Assembly: GCF_026625765.1 (NCBI RefSeq)
Contig: NZ_CP113062.1
Coordinates: forward strand, 1,364,001 to 1,428,000
Source: Frigoribacterium sp. SL97
Lineage (GTDB): Bacteria; Actinomycetota; Actinomycetes; Actinomycetales; Microbacteriaceae
DNA: 64,000 nt
Direction of reading: 5' to 3'
A program made the position numbers and the translations under genes. Each line of letters opens with the position of its first letter. Position 1 is the first letter of the stretch. Shown piece by piece: positions 18,089-25,922 of this stretch. Under the pieces are notes generated by a model. It saw only the letters and a list, made by a program, of their open reading frames with translations, was not told the origin of the DNA and ran no database searches.

Positions 18089-20269
18089 CACGGCGAGTGC
18101 GAACGCGGTCGTGAGGTGGACGCGATCCTCTTTCACGGGGACGTCGCCGACGAACGCCGGACAGAGGTCGCTGACGCAGGTCAGCACACGCAGGTCGACC
18201 AGCACGCCGCCGATCGACTCGAGCACGTCCTGATCGGCGGCCGCGCGGTCGATCCAGGTACGGGACGTCCGGGAGATGCAGTCGACGGGGCTGCCGCCGC
18301 GCCGGAAGCACGACGCGATGTCGGCGTCGTCCGGCGGCGGCGTGAGGACGGCGACGGACCCCGCGGCCTCGGCCAGGCGCCGGGCGTAGGCGCCGAAGCC
18401 CTCGGACCACCGATCGGGCGTGATCGTGCCGCCTCCGTCCTCGGAGAGCGTCTGGTACGAGTTGGTCACGAGGACGACGTCGGGGTGGGTCTCGTCGATC
18501 AGGGCGAGGGTCTCGTCGTTGTGCGCCCGGCAGGACTCGAGGATGCCGGTGACGTCGTTCTGGACGCGGATGTCGACGAACGGGCAGGCGAACTTGGCCC
18601 GGTTGACGAGGGTGAACCCGTTCTCGGCCGACTCGGCCAGGGGGACGAGCGCGTCGAGGTGATGCATCGCCGTCGAGTCCCCGACGAGCACGACGGTGGT
18701 GCTCGCCGAGGGAGAGGTCCACGAGCAGTCGTCCGGGGTGAGGCCCTGGGCCTCGGCGTCGCCGCAGGTGAGGTGCGGGCTGCCGGTCCGCGTCCCGTCG
18801 AGGACCGACTCGATGCTCGGGTCGAGCTCGGGCCACGAGGTCGCCGACAGCGCCCTGCCCACCTCGCCGGACCACTCGTCGACCGACGGGACGTCGAGGC
18901 CGTCGAGGCCGTCCGTCCCGCCGGGCTCGCCGGGCCCGCCGGTCTCGCCGGTCGTCCCCCCTTCGGCGCCGTCGGGGCCCCCGTCGGTCGCCGCGGAGGG
19001 CAGGACGGGTGGAGCGGCGGCGGGGCGGACGGCGTCCACGGCGAGGACGGTGGCCGTGAGGGCGGCCACCGCGAGCAGCGCAGCACCTCCGCGCCGGTAG
19101 GTCGATCGATGGTCTCGTCTCCACCGTCGCCAGGCGTGCCCGGGTGGTCCCGGCTCGAGCAGGGGCGAGGTGATGAGCGGCCGTTCGACCAAGTGGTAGG
19201 TCAGGGCGGACAGGACGAGGGTGGACACGAGGACGGCCGGCCAGAGCCGGGTCGGTTCGTCGCCGAGCAACGACCTGCCGACGACCAGGGCGACGAAGTG
19301 CCAGAGGTAGATCGAGTACGAGAGGTCTCCCACGATCATCACGGGCCGGCCGGCGAGGGGCCCGAGCCACGGTGTGCCGGCGCACCCCGTGCCCGAGGCG
19401 AGGACGAGCAGCGTGGCCGCCACGGGCAGCAGGGCGCCGGGGGCCGGGAACGGGACGGTGCTCGTCGTGACCCAGGCCGAGGCCACGACGCCGACGATTC
19501 CGACCCACGCCAGGGCCGGACGGAGGACGGCGGGGAGCCGGGTCATCGCGGGGGCCGCCGTCGCGAGGAGCGCTCCGAGCGCGAGCTCCCATGCGCGGGT
19601 CAGGCTCGAGAAGTAGGCGACGGTCGGCGACGTCGTGGACTGGTGCCAGGCCCACGCCAGCGATCCGAGCACGAGCACCAGCAGCAGGACCCCCAGGGCG
19701 ACCCTCGGGACGGTCGGCCCCTTCCGTCGCCGGGCGACGGCGACCGCGGCGACGACCACGACGGGCCAGACCAGGTAGAACTGCTCCTCGACGGCGAGGG
19801 ACCAGTAGTGCTGGAAGGGCGACTCGGGGCCCTGGGCGGCGAAGTAGTCGGTCCCGGTGGCGGCGAAGTGCCAGTTCGCGAGGGACGCGACGGACCAGAG
19901 CGCGTCGATCGCCGCCGACGCCCCGCGGGACGAGCCGACGACGAGCCAGGTGGCCGCCGTGCCCAGGACGAGCACCAGGACGCTCGCCGGCACGATGCGG
20001 CGGATGCGTCGTCGCCAGAAGGCCGCGATCGAGATCCGTCCGTGACGATCGGCCTCGCGCAGCAGGAGCCCCGTGATCAAGAACCCCGACACGACGAAGA
20101 ACACGTCGACCCCGACGAATCCACCGGCGGGCCGCCCCGTGACGTGTTCGAGGACCACCATCGTCACGGCGAGGGCCCGGAGGGCCTGGACGTCGAGACG
20201 GTGGGCGGGGGCGGGACGGCGAGAGGCGATGTTCTGGTCGATGGTGTGCACCCGATCTTCTGACGACAT
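18044..20269 (-). CDS. Membrane O-acyltransferase with C-terminal SGNH domain (OafA/YrhL type)
   Basis: A 741-residue integral membrane protein. The N-terminal acyltransferase-3 domain (about 15-380, around ten helices) begins RLDVQALRALAVTMVVLEH and GFVGVDVFFVVSGFLITG. A Pro/Gly/Ala linker follows, and then an extracytoplasmic SGNH domain (about 480-741) with VVLVGDST (catalytic Ser) and EDRVHLT (Asp and His). Such proteins O-acetylate cell-wall or exported polysaccharides. An in-frame ATG at 20281 lies within or before the likely -10 box TAATAT (20287-20282), so the ATG at 20269 is preferred. Confidence 0.88.
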   Translation of the reverse strand: MSSEDRVHTIDQNIASRRPAPAHRLDVQALRALAVTMVVLEHVTGRPAGGFVGVDVFFVVSGFLITGLLLREADRHGRISIAAFWRRRIRRIVPASVLVLVLGTAATWLVVGSSRGASAAIDALWSVASLANWHFAATGTDYFAAQGPESPFQHYWSLAVEEQFYLVWPVVVVAAVAVARRRKGPTVPRVALGVLLLVLVLGSLAWAWHQSTTSPTVAYFSSLTRAWELALGALLATAAPAMTRLPAVLRPALAWVGIVGVVASAWVTTSTVPFPAPGALLPVAATLLVLASGTGCAGTPWLGPLAGRPVMIVGDLSYSIYLWHFVALVVGRSLLGDEPTRLWPAVLVSTLVLSALTYHLVERPLITSPLLEPGPPGHAWRRWRRDHRSTYRRGGAALLAVAALTATVLAVDAVRPAAAPPVLPSAATDGGPDGAEGGTTGETGGPGEPGGTDGLDGLDVPSVDEWSGEVGRALSATSWPELDPSIESVLDGTRTGSPHLTCGDAEAQGLTPDDCSWTSPSASTTVVLVGDSTAMHHLDALVPLAESAENGFTLVNRAKFACPFVDIRVQNDVTGILESCRAHNDETLALIDETHPDVVLVTNSYQTLSEDGGGTITPDRWSEGFGAYARRLAEAAGSVAVLTPPPDDADIASCFRRGGSPVDCISRTSRTWIDRAAADQDVLESIGGVLVDLRVLTCVSDLCPAFVGDVPVKEDRVHLTTAFALAVSPVLGDLLRARGVL

Positions 20270-20299
20270 GTGGTGAGGCATATATTACCCACGCTCGTG

Positions 20300-20305
20300 T
20301 ACCCT
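20300..20305 (+). promoter_or_regulatory. -10 box TACCCT for the beta-helix gene
   Basis: TACCCT ends six bases before the ATG at 20312, and no Shine-Dalgarno is present, which suggests a leaderless mRNA. The divergent acyltransferase -10 (TAATAT, minus strand, 20282-20287) lies 13 bp away, so the two genes share one control region. Confidence 0.5.
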
Positions 20306-20311
20306 GCCGTC

Positions 20312-21937
20312 ATGACCGATCCACTCGACCAGACGCCGATCCGATCGCGTCGCGGTTTCCTGCTCGTCGGTGCGGCGGGCATCGCGGCGGCCGGTGCCGC
20401 GGCCGTCGCCCCCGGCGCCCGTGCCGCTCGCGCCGACGACGGGCCGGCCTCCGACGGGCCGCCTGCCGACGGTTCCGGGGCGGCGCCGGCTGCGGAGGTC
20501 GGGACGTCGGACGACCGCACGGGGGTCGACGTCCGTGACCACGGTGCCGTCGGCGACGGTCTGACGGACGACACCGCCGCCTTCGCCGCGGCCGTCGAGG
20601 CGGCCAGGGTGGTCCGGGGGCGTGTGCTCGTCCCGGCGGGCACCTACGTCGTCGACTCCGTCACGGTGCCCCTGTTGGTCTCGATCCAGGGCACGGGGGC
20701 CGATGTCAGTCGCTACGGGGCCTCGACCGACGGTGGCGTCACCATCCGGCACCTCGCCCGTTCGACGAGGCCGATGGTCGTCGTCGACGGGAACGGTGTC
20801 ACGCTCGAGGGGCTGACCCTGCAGGGCAACGGCTCGGCGGCACCCCTCGTCCAGGTCGTGAACGGGTTCGAGTCGCGCTTCGACAGGGTGCAGTTGGCCG
20901 GCGTGGCCGGAACGGCCCTCCTCGTCGAGCGCGTCAACAACAACCTCTGGTCGGACCTCTTCGTCAACAACTGCGGGTCGGCCGACGCGGCCGCGGTCGT
21001 CGTGCGGTCACCGGCGTCGGGTGGGTCGAACACGAACACGTTCACCTGCGTGAACCTGCACATCGAGGGCAGTGCGAACGTCGCCCTCGATCTCGCCTGG
21101 GGTTCGACCGCCGAGTACTTCGTCGAGTTCGTGAGGCTGATCGCCCCGCACATCGAGACGTTGCAGCGGGCTGGATCGGGCGGTGACGCGACCGTGCGCA
21201 TCGGCAACGTCCGGCAGATCGAGTTCGTCGCCCCGACGATCTACGGTGGCCCGGGTCCCCTGATCGAGCACGACGAGAGGCGACGTCGTGGCGTCGACAT
21301 CGACGGCGGCATCCGACTGCTCGGCGGTGCCCTGCTCGGCGCGGACCCTGCCCAGGTCGGAGCGTCGACCGTGCTGGTGCGGCTGACCAAGGGCGACGAC
21401 TTCGCCCTGGTGGGCACCCGTCTCGGTCGCTTCACGCAGGCAGGGGTCGAGTTGGGGGAGGGGTACGGCTCGCGGTTCGCCGTCGATCCGACGACACGGA
21501 TCGCCACGACCGGCTCGGCCGTCGACGTCGTCGACCGACGAGAGGTCGAGGCTCGGCCGCTCTGGGCCTGGGGTGGCGACCTCGCGGTCGGACGTCGGTT
21601 GCTGGGTGCCCTCGGTGGCCCCTCGCCCGTGGCGTCGGCCATGGGGCGGAACGGCGACGGCGCCCCGGTTCCCACCCTGTCGGGTTCCGATCTGAGGGGA
21701 ACGGTCGGCTTCGGTTCGGGTCGGGCCCGTCGTCCCGGCACGCAGGTGCGGGTCCGCTATTCGAAGCCCTTCACCACGGCGCCGGTGGTCTCGATCTGTC
21801 CGGCGTCGAACACGGCTGCGTCGGCCCAGTTCTTCGTCGTCTCGCGACCCGACGCCTTCGACGTCGAGATGGTCGGTGACCTCGAGGAGGGCCTCCCGGC
21901 CGACGCCTACCGGTTCACCTACCAGATCATCGGCTGA
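20312..21937 (+). CDS. Tat-exported right-handed beta-helix protein (pectate lyase 3-like)
   Basis: A 541-residue exported protein. A twin-arginine signal (RSRRGFLLVG, RR at 13-14, followed by an Ala-rich hydrophobic stretch to about 45) precedes a beta-helix domain starting DVRDHGAVGDGLTDDTAAF, the hallmark of the pectate_lyase_3/GH28-related group. A C-terminal beta-sandwich-like module (about 460-541) resembles those at the ends of phage and secreted glycan-binding proteins. It probably binds or cleaves an exported polysaccharide. It is divergent from the O-acyltransferase, which suggests a shared surface-glycan role. Confidence 0.85.
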   Translation: MTDPLDQTPIRSRRGFLLVGAAGIAAAGAAAVAPGARAARADDGPASDGPPADGSGAAPAAEVGTSDDRTGVDVRDHGAVGDGLTDDTAAFAAAVEAARVVRGRVLVPAGTYVVDSVTVPLLVSIQGTGADVSRYGASTDGGVTIRHLARSTRPMVVVDGNGVTLEGLTLQGNGSAAPLVQVVNGFESRFDRVQLAGVAGTALLVERVNNNLWSDLFVNNCGSADAAAVVVRSPASGGSNTNTFTCVNLHIEGSANVALDLAWGSTAEYFVEFVRLIAPHIETLQRAGSGGDATVRIGNVRQIEFVAPTIYGGPGPLIEHDERRRRGVDIDGGIRLLGGALLGADPAQVGASTVLVRLTKGDDFALVGTRLGRFTQAGVELGEGYGSRFAVDPTTRIATTGSAVDVVDRREVEARPLWAWGGDLAVGRRLLGALGGPSPVASAMGRNGDGAPVPTLSGSDLRGTVGFGSGRARRPGTQVRVRYSKPFTTAPVVSICPASNTAASAQFFVVSRPDAFDVEMVGDLEEGLPADAYRFTYQIIG

Positions 21938-21949
21938 CGGCGGCCTCCG

Positions 21950-22396
21950 TCAGGCCCAGCCGAGTTCGTGCAGTTGGTGGTCGTCGATCCCGTAGAAGTG
22001 GGCGATCTCGTGGACGAGCGTGACGTGGATCTCGTCGGCGAGCTGGTCGAGGTCGTCCACGGCGGCGAGGTGCGGTTCGCGGTAGAGGATGATCCGGTCG
22101 GGTAGTTCGCCGAAGCCGTACTGTCCACGCTCGGTCAGGGCGACGCCGTCGTAGAGGCCGAGCAGGTCGAGCGTGCCGTCCTCGGGGCGGTCTTCCGTGA
22201 CGAACACGACGTTGTCGAGCCCGTCGACCATGTCGTCGGGCAGCAGATCGAGTTGGTCGACCACCATCGCGTCGAACGCCTCCGCGCTCACCTCCGCCGG
22301 GTCGATGCCTGCTGCCGGTCGTTCGTCGTCCACGTCACGACCCTCCCACGCCGACGTCCTGGCCCCCTGAGCCGACGAGTGAAGCTGAGTCGCCAT
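21950..22396 (-). CDS. Zincin-like metallopeptidase family protein
   Basis: A 148-residue protein of the zincin_1 (PF06262-type) family. The HEIAH zinc motif is at 129-133, followed by FYGIDDHQLHELGW, and the N-terminal half has the family pattern FDAMVVDQLDLLPDDMVDGLDNVVF. No peptidase activity has been established for most members. The ATG at 22396 is used; a GTG about 20 codons later is an alternative, because the first residues are not part of the family core. It is convergent with the beta-helix gene (12 bp). Confidence 0.85.
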   Translation of the reverse strand: MATQLHSSAQGARTSAWEGRDVDDERPAAGIDPAEVSAEAFDAMVVDQLDLLPDDMVDGLDNVVFVTEDRPEDGTLDLLGLYDGVALTERGQYGFGELPDRIILYREPHLAAVDDLDQLADEIHVTLVHEIAHFYGIDDHQLHELGWA

Positions 22397-22443
22397 CGCA
22401 CCGCCCTGAACGTGACGAGCGCAGCGAAGTCCTGACCCTCGAC

Positions 22444-22471
22444 GTCTCGGATGCGCTCGCGCATCCGAGAC
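22444..22471. repeat. Perfect 12-bp hairpin downstream of tRNA-His
   Basis: Arms 22444-22455 and 22460-22471 around CTCG. It lies beyond the tRNA-His terminator and upstream of the metallopeptidase gene, so it may be a backup terminator. Confidence 0.5.
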
Positions 22472-22489
22472 CAGAAGGCCCCAGAACCC

Positions 22490-22524
22490 AAAAAATCCCC
22501 TGCCCATCGGAGGGCAGGGGATTT
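22490..22524 (-). terminator. Rho-independent terminator after tRNA-His
   Basis: Perfect 13-bp stem, arms 22493-22505 and 22512-22524, loop 22506-22511, followed on the minus strand by a run of six T (22495-22490). It is the only terminator in the window with a clear U-tract. Confidence 0.88.
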
Positions 22525-22530
22525 CATTTG

Positions 22531-22604
22531 GGTGAGTAACGGGGCTTGAACCCGCGGCCTCCTAGACCACAACCAGGCGCTCTACCAGCTGAGCTATACC
22601 CACC
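22531..22604 (-). tRNA. tRNA-His (GTG)
   Basis: The full cloverleaf is readable on the minus strand: acceptor GTGGGTA paired with TACTCAC, a D arm with AGCTCAGCTGGTAGAGC, and a seven-base anticodon loop TTGTGGT giving anticodon GTG. The T arm is GCGGGTTCAAGCCCCG-like and the discriminator is C. The extra G-1 typical of tRNA-His is at 22604. CCA is not encoded. It follows orn on the same strand. Confidence 0.95.
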
Positions 22605-22662
22605 ATGTGTCGTTTCCGACGATGCTGTCGACTGCCGAGGCGATCGCAACGAGAAGACTCTA

Positions 22663-23283
22663 CTACAGCCGGGGGGCCCATTCGTCCACGACGGCCTTCG
22701 AGATCGCCTGGACGTCCTCGGTGGTGGGACCCGGGTCGGCGACGAATCCGGCACGGCGGTAGTACTCGAGTTCGCGGATGGATTCGAGGATGTCGGCCAG
22801 GGCCCGGTGTCCGCCGTGTTTCTGCGGAGCGTTGAAGTACACGCGGGGGAACCAGCGGCGGGCCAGCTCCTTGATCGAGGACACGTCGACGCTGCGGTAG
22901 TGCAGGTGGCCGTCGACGCGCGGCATGTACTTGGCGAGGAAGGCGCGGTCCGTGCCGATGGTGTTGCCGGCGAGGGGCGCGTGCTGCTCGGTGGGCACGT
23001 ACTTCAGGATGTACTCGAGCACCTCGAACTCGGCCTCGGCGAGGCTGACGCCGTCCGGGATCTCGTCGATGAGGCCGGACGAGCGGTGCATCTCGGTGAC
23101 GAACTCGCCCATGTTGTCGAGGGCGGACTGGTCCGGCTTGATGACGATGGCGAAGCCGGGGTGCACGGGCTTCAGGTCGAAGTCGGTCACGACCACGGCC
23201 ACCTCGACCAGTTCGTCGACCGAGAGGTCGAGCCCGGTCATCTCGCAGTCGATCCAGACCAGTCGGTCGTTGCTCGTAGCCAT
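22663..23283 (-). CDS. orn: Oligoribonuclease
   Basis: A 206-residue DEDDh 3'-5' exonuclease that degrades two- to five-nucleotide RNAs and pGpG-type dinucleotides. It begins LVWIDCEMTGLD (catalytic D12, E14), with TDRAFLAKYMP and the late HRALADILESIREL (His and Asp of the DEDDh set). The length is normal. The ATG at 23283 sits six bases after the -10 box TAGACT (minus, 23295-23290), so the mRNA is probably leaderless. tRNA-His lies immediately downstream, a common actinobacterial pairing. Confidence 0.97.
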   Translation of the reverse strand: MATSNDRLVWIDCEMTGLDLSVDELVEVAVVVTDFDLKPVHPGFAIVIKPDQSALDNMGEFVTEMHRSSGLIDEIPDGVSLAEAEFEVLEYILKYVPTEQHAPLAGNTIGTDRAFLAKYMPRVDGHLHYRSVDVSSIKELARRWFPRVYFNAPQKHGGHRALADILESIRELEYYRRAGFVADPGPTTEDVQAISKAVVDEWAPRL

Positions 23284-23289
23284 TCCGCG

Positions 23290-23295
23290 AGTCTA
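23290..23295 (-). promoter_or_regulatory. -10 box TAGACT for orn (leaderless)
   Basis: TAGACT on the minus strand, with a six-base gap to the orn ATG and no Shine-Dalgarno. Confidence 0.6.
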
Positions 23296-23311
23296 GTCCG
23301 GTGCCCTTCCG

Positions 23312-23354
23312 GCACCGCGCCTCCTGCACGGGACCAGGGCAGGAGGCGCGGTGC
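23312..23354 (-). terminator. Terminator of the MFS gene, CGCGCCTCC family
   Basis: Perfect 16-bp stem with arms 23312-23327 and 23339-23354. It lies just past the MFS stop (23362) and before the orn start. The arm carries GCACCGCGCCTCC, shared with the hairpin at 52651-52704. Confidence 0.78.
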
Positions 23355-23361
23355 GGTCCGG

Positions 23362-24630
23362 TCAGATCGCCTCGCCGGCTCCGATGGCCTCGGCTTCGAC
23401 ACGAGCCGGTTCGGGGCCGTCGTCGACGCGGCGCAGGGCCCCGCGGGCGGCGACCACGACGACGAAGGCGACGGCGACGCTCGCGGCGGCGAACACGTAG
23501 GCGGCACTCGGATCGATGGTGTCGGCGAGCAGCGTCGCGACGGGCGGGGCCACGGCGCCGCCGAGGAAGCGCACGCCCGAGTAGGCGCTGGACGCCACCG
23601 AGCGGGGCAGGTCGGTCGCCTCCATGACGGACTCGGTCAGCACCGTGTTGAGCACGCCGAGCACCAGGCCGCCGACCACCACGCAGACCACGAGGGCGGC
23701 CGGCGTCCGGACGACGACCGCGGCGGCGACGAGGTCGAGCGCGAGCAGGGGGAGTGCGATGCGCAGCACGGTCGTCCGACGCAGGCGTGCGGTCAGCAGC
23801 GGGGCGACCCAGACCGAGGTGATCGCGAGGCCGACGCCCCAGCCGAAGAAGGTGAACCCGATGCCGAGAGCCCCGAAGCCCAGCGGATACGGCGTGTACG
23901 CGAGCAGGACGAAGAATCCGATGTTGTAGAAGAGGGCGGTCGCCGCGAGGGCGCCGAGGGCCGGGCGACCCAGGGCGCGGAACGGGGCCGACAGCGTCGT
24001 GGGCGTGGGTTTCTCCATGGCGTCGCCCTTGAGGAACAGCACGATCGCGATGAAGGCGATCGCCATCAGGGTGGTGACGCCGAAGAACGGGCCGCGCCAG
24101 CTGACCGAGCCGAGCAGGCCGCCGATCAGGGGGCCGATGGCGATGCCGAGTCCGAGGGCCGCCTCGTAGAGGATGATCGCCGAGGCCGTGCCGCCGGATG
24201 CCGCGCCCACGATCGTCGCGAGGGCGGTCGAGATGAACAGGGCGTTGCCGAGCCCCCAGCCGGCACGGAAGCCGATGATCGACCAGACGTCGCCACTGGT
24301 GGCGGCGAGCAGGGCGAAGAGCACGATCAGGGCGAGCCCGATCAGCAGGGTGCGCTTGGCGCCGAGTCGACTCGACACCCAGCTGGTGAAGAACATCGCC
24401 ACGCCCGTGACGGCGAGGTAGCTCGTGAAGAGCAGTTCGGTCTGGGTCGGGCTGGCCTTCAGCGACTCGGCGATGGCGGGGAGGATCGGGTCGACGAGCC
24501 CGATGCCCATGAAGGCGACGACGCAGGCGAAGGCGATGGCCCACACGGCGGTCGGCTGCTTCAGGATGCTCGGCCCGGCACCGTGCGCGGCGCCGGACGA
24601 GGAAGAAGGGCTCGAGGCAGAGGCGCTCAC
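23362..24630 (-). CDS. MFS transporter (drug-efflux type)
   Basis: A 422-residue integral membrane transporter with about twelve helices. The GRP-type loop after helix 2 reads SSRLGAKRTLLIGLAL, and the GIGLVDPILPAIAESL segment at helix 1 is typical of DHA1-family multidrug exporters. The GTG start at 24630 overlaps the marR stop (GTGA), so the two genes are co-transcribed and coupled. Substrates are unknown. Regulation is expected through the MarR protein and the palindrome at 25112-25137. Confidence 0.9.
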   Translation of the reverse strand: MSASASSPSSSSGAAHGAGPSILKQPTAVWAIAFACVVAFMGIGLVDPILPAIAESLKASPTQTELLFTSYLAVTGVAMFFTSWVSSRLGAKRTLLIGLALIVLFALLAATSGDVWSIIGFRAGWGLGNALFISTALATIVGAASGGTASAIILYEAALGLGIAIGPLIGGLLGSVSWRGPFFGVTTLMAIAFIAIVLFLKGDAMEKPTPTTLSAPFRALGRPALGALAATALFYNIGFFVLLAYTPYPLGFGALGIGFTFFGWGVGLAITSVWVAPLLTARLRRTTVLRIALPLLALDLVAAAVVVRTPAALVVCVVVGGLVLGVLNTVLTESVMEATDLPRSVASSAYSGVRFLGGAVAPPVATLLADTIDPSAAYVFAAASVAVAFVVVVAARGALRRVDDGPEPARVEAEAIGAGEAI

Positions 24631-25100
24631 GCGAACACCGCCTCGGCGTCGGAGTGGACGTCGGCGTGGCCGGCGGCGCGATGGCCGACCCGTGACGCCA
24701 GGAGGCGGGTGGCGTGCTCGAGCACGGCCCACTCGTCGTCGTCCAGGTCGGCGAAGAGGCCGCCGAGCGAGTCGGCGAGTTGCCCCCGCCACTCGACGAG
24801 CGCCGCCGTGCCCTTGTCGGTGATGGCGATGAGCCACGCCCGGGAGTCGTCGGTGTCGGCGATGCGCTTGACGAGCTCGTCCTCGGCGAGGCCCCGGAGG
24901 AGCTTGGTCATGGTGGGCTGCGACACGCGGCTGGCCCGGGCGAGGTCTCCGACGCGGAGCTCGCCGTCGGTCGTCAGGATCGAGAGCGTGCGCCACACGG
25001 CGGGTGAGGTGGTGCGGCCGGTCTCCTGCGCGGCGATGCGCGTCAGGCGATGGGTCGACGTCAGGAGGGACTCCAAGATGTCTGTCGGCTGGGGAGTCAT
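24627..25100 (-). CDS. MarR family transcriptional regulator
   Basis: A 157-residue winged-helix regulator. The core helix-turn-helix is DLARASRVSQPTMTKLLRGL (about 52-71), followed by the wing DTDDSRAWLIAITDKG, where DSR is the MarR-type wing motif. It begins 11 bp downstream of a perfect 26-bp palindrome. It is translated together with the downstream MFS exporter, so a ligand-released repressor of its own operon is the likely role. GAGGG just before the ATG at 25100 is its ribosome-binding site. Confidence 0.92.
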   Translation of the reverse strand: MTPQPTDILESLLTSTHRLTRIAAQETGRTTSPAVWRTLSILTTDGELRVGDLARASRVSQPTMTKLLRGLAEDELVKRIADTDDSRAWLIAITDKGTAALVEWRGQLADSLGGLFADLDDDEWAVLEHATRLLASRVGHRAAGHADVHSDAEAVFA

Positions 25101-25111
25101 CCCTCAAGTGT

Positions 25112-25137
25112 ATAGCCAAGCTATATAGCTTGGCTAT
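25112..25137. promoter_or_regulatory. MarR operator: 26-bp perfect palindrome
   Basis: Half-sites ATAGCCAAGCTAT (25112-25124) and ATAGCTTGGCTAT (25125-25137) are exact reverse complements with no spacer. It spans the promoter region of the marR-MFS operon, and a TATACA -10-like box for marR overlaps its end, so occupancy should block transcription. Confidence 0.8.
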
Positions 25138-25195
25138 GCGGTTTCGCCTAACGAAGCTGGGCGCCGACTCCGTGCCTCCTGGTAGACCTGTGGAC

Positions 25196-25480
25196 ATGAC
25201 AGACAGCAAGCCCACCGTGGCCGAGGGTTCCGAGTACGTCGTCTTCTTCGACGGCGGTCCGAGCGACGGCTCCACCGACACCCGCATCAGCACCGACGGC
25301 TCGTACGACGAGCAGATCACCGATTTCGTGTTGGTCGACGGCATGGAGACCGGCATCGTCTACACCGCCACCGAGGCCAAGATGGTCGGCGAACAACTGC
25401 AGGTCCACTACTCGCTCGACGCGAAGGACAGCGACCCCGTCGTCGACCCGGAAGACCGAAACGACGACCGCGACAACTGA
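25196..25480 (+). CDS. Small acidic hypothetical protein (94 aa)
   Basis: I do not recognise a domain. The 94-residue protein is strongly acidic, with EGSEYVVFFDGGPSDGSTDTR and a central beta-rich part, ending in an Asp/Arg tail. I believe similar short proteins exist in Microbacteriaceae, but this is from memory. The start ATG at 25196 is seven bases after TAGACC, a possible leaderless promoter. It is divergent from marR and shares the operator region, so it might also be affected by MarR. A strong hairpin ends it at 25518-25551. Confidence 0.65.
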   Translation: MTDSKPTVAEGSEYVVFFDGGPSDGSTDTRISTDGSYDEQITDFVLVDGMETGIVYTATEAKMVGEQLQVHYSLDAKDSDPVVDPEDRNDDRDN

Positions 25481-25517
25481 CGTCGGCGGCCTCGGCCGCA
25501 CCGACTCACCAGACCGC

Positions 25518-25551
25518 AGGAGGCGCGGGGGAAGATTCCCCCGCGCCTCCT
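25518..25551 (+). terminator. Hairpin terminator, CGCGCCTCC family
   Basis: Perfect 14-bp stem, arms 25518-25531 and 25538-25551, loop AAGATT. It lies between the small acidic gene and the thioredoxin-like gene. The arm contains GGAGGCGCG. Confidence 0.78.
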
Positions 25552-25564
25552 CGTTGTCCCCGGC

Positions 25565-25825
25565 ATGATGCTCGAGCTCTACACGTCGGCCTTCTGCGGT
25601 CCCTGCCACGCGGCCAGGGCGGTCGTCGCCGAGGCGAAAGGCCTCGTGCCCTCGCTCGTCGTCGACGAGGCCGACGTCGCCGCCCGGCCCGCCGACGCCG
25701 AACGGCGCGACGTCCGCAGCACGCCCACCATCGTGGTCACGCGGGACGACGGCGAGGTGGTCTTCCGCTCACCGGGCGTGCCGACGTTGGACCGCCTGCT
25801 CGGGGCCCTGTCCCTCGCGATCTGA
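25565..25825 (+). CDS. Thioredoxin/glutaredoxin-like small protein
   Basis: An 86-residue thioredoxin-fold protein with the redox motif CGPC at 11-14 after LELYTSAF, and the cis-proline region STPTIVV. Full thioredoxins are about 105 residues; this short form resembles glutaredoxin-like or thioredoxin-domain proteins. Two adjacent ATG codons (25565, 25568) are possible starts. No Shine-Dalgarno or -10 box is obvious, and the preceding hairpin lies only 13 bp upstream. Its partner is unknown. Confidence 0.8.
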   Translation: MMLELYTSAFCGPCHAARAVVAEAKGLVPSLVVDEADVAARPADAERRDVRSTPTIVVTRDDGEVVFRSPGVPTLDRLLGALSLAI

Positions 25826-25922
25826 TCGCGGGACCCCCGTCATGGGAGGCTCATAGGATCTCCGCGGCGTCGCCATCGACTGATGCGAGGCCGCTGATGG
25901 CGTGGCGACCGATCGTGGTCCC

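Noticed and set aside
20270..20311. GTG at 20270 as start of the beta-helix protein
   Set aside because: It would place 14 extra residues before the Tat signal and start on the divergent promoter; the ATG at 20312 follows a -10 box by six bases and puts the twin arginines at 13-14.
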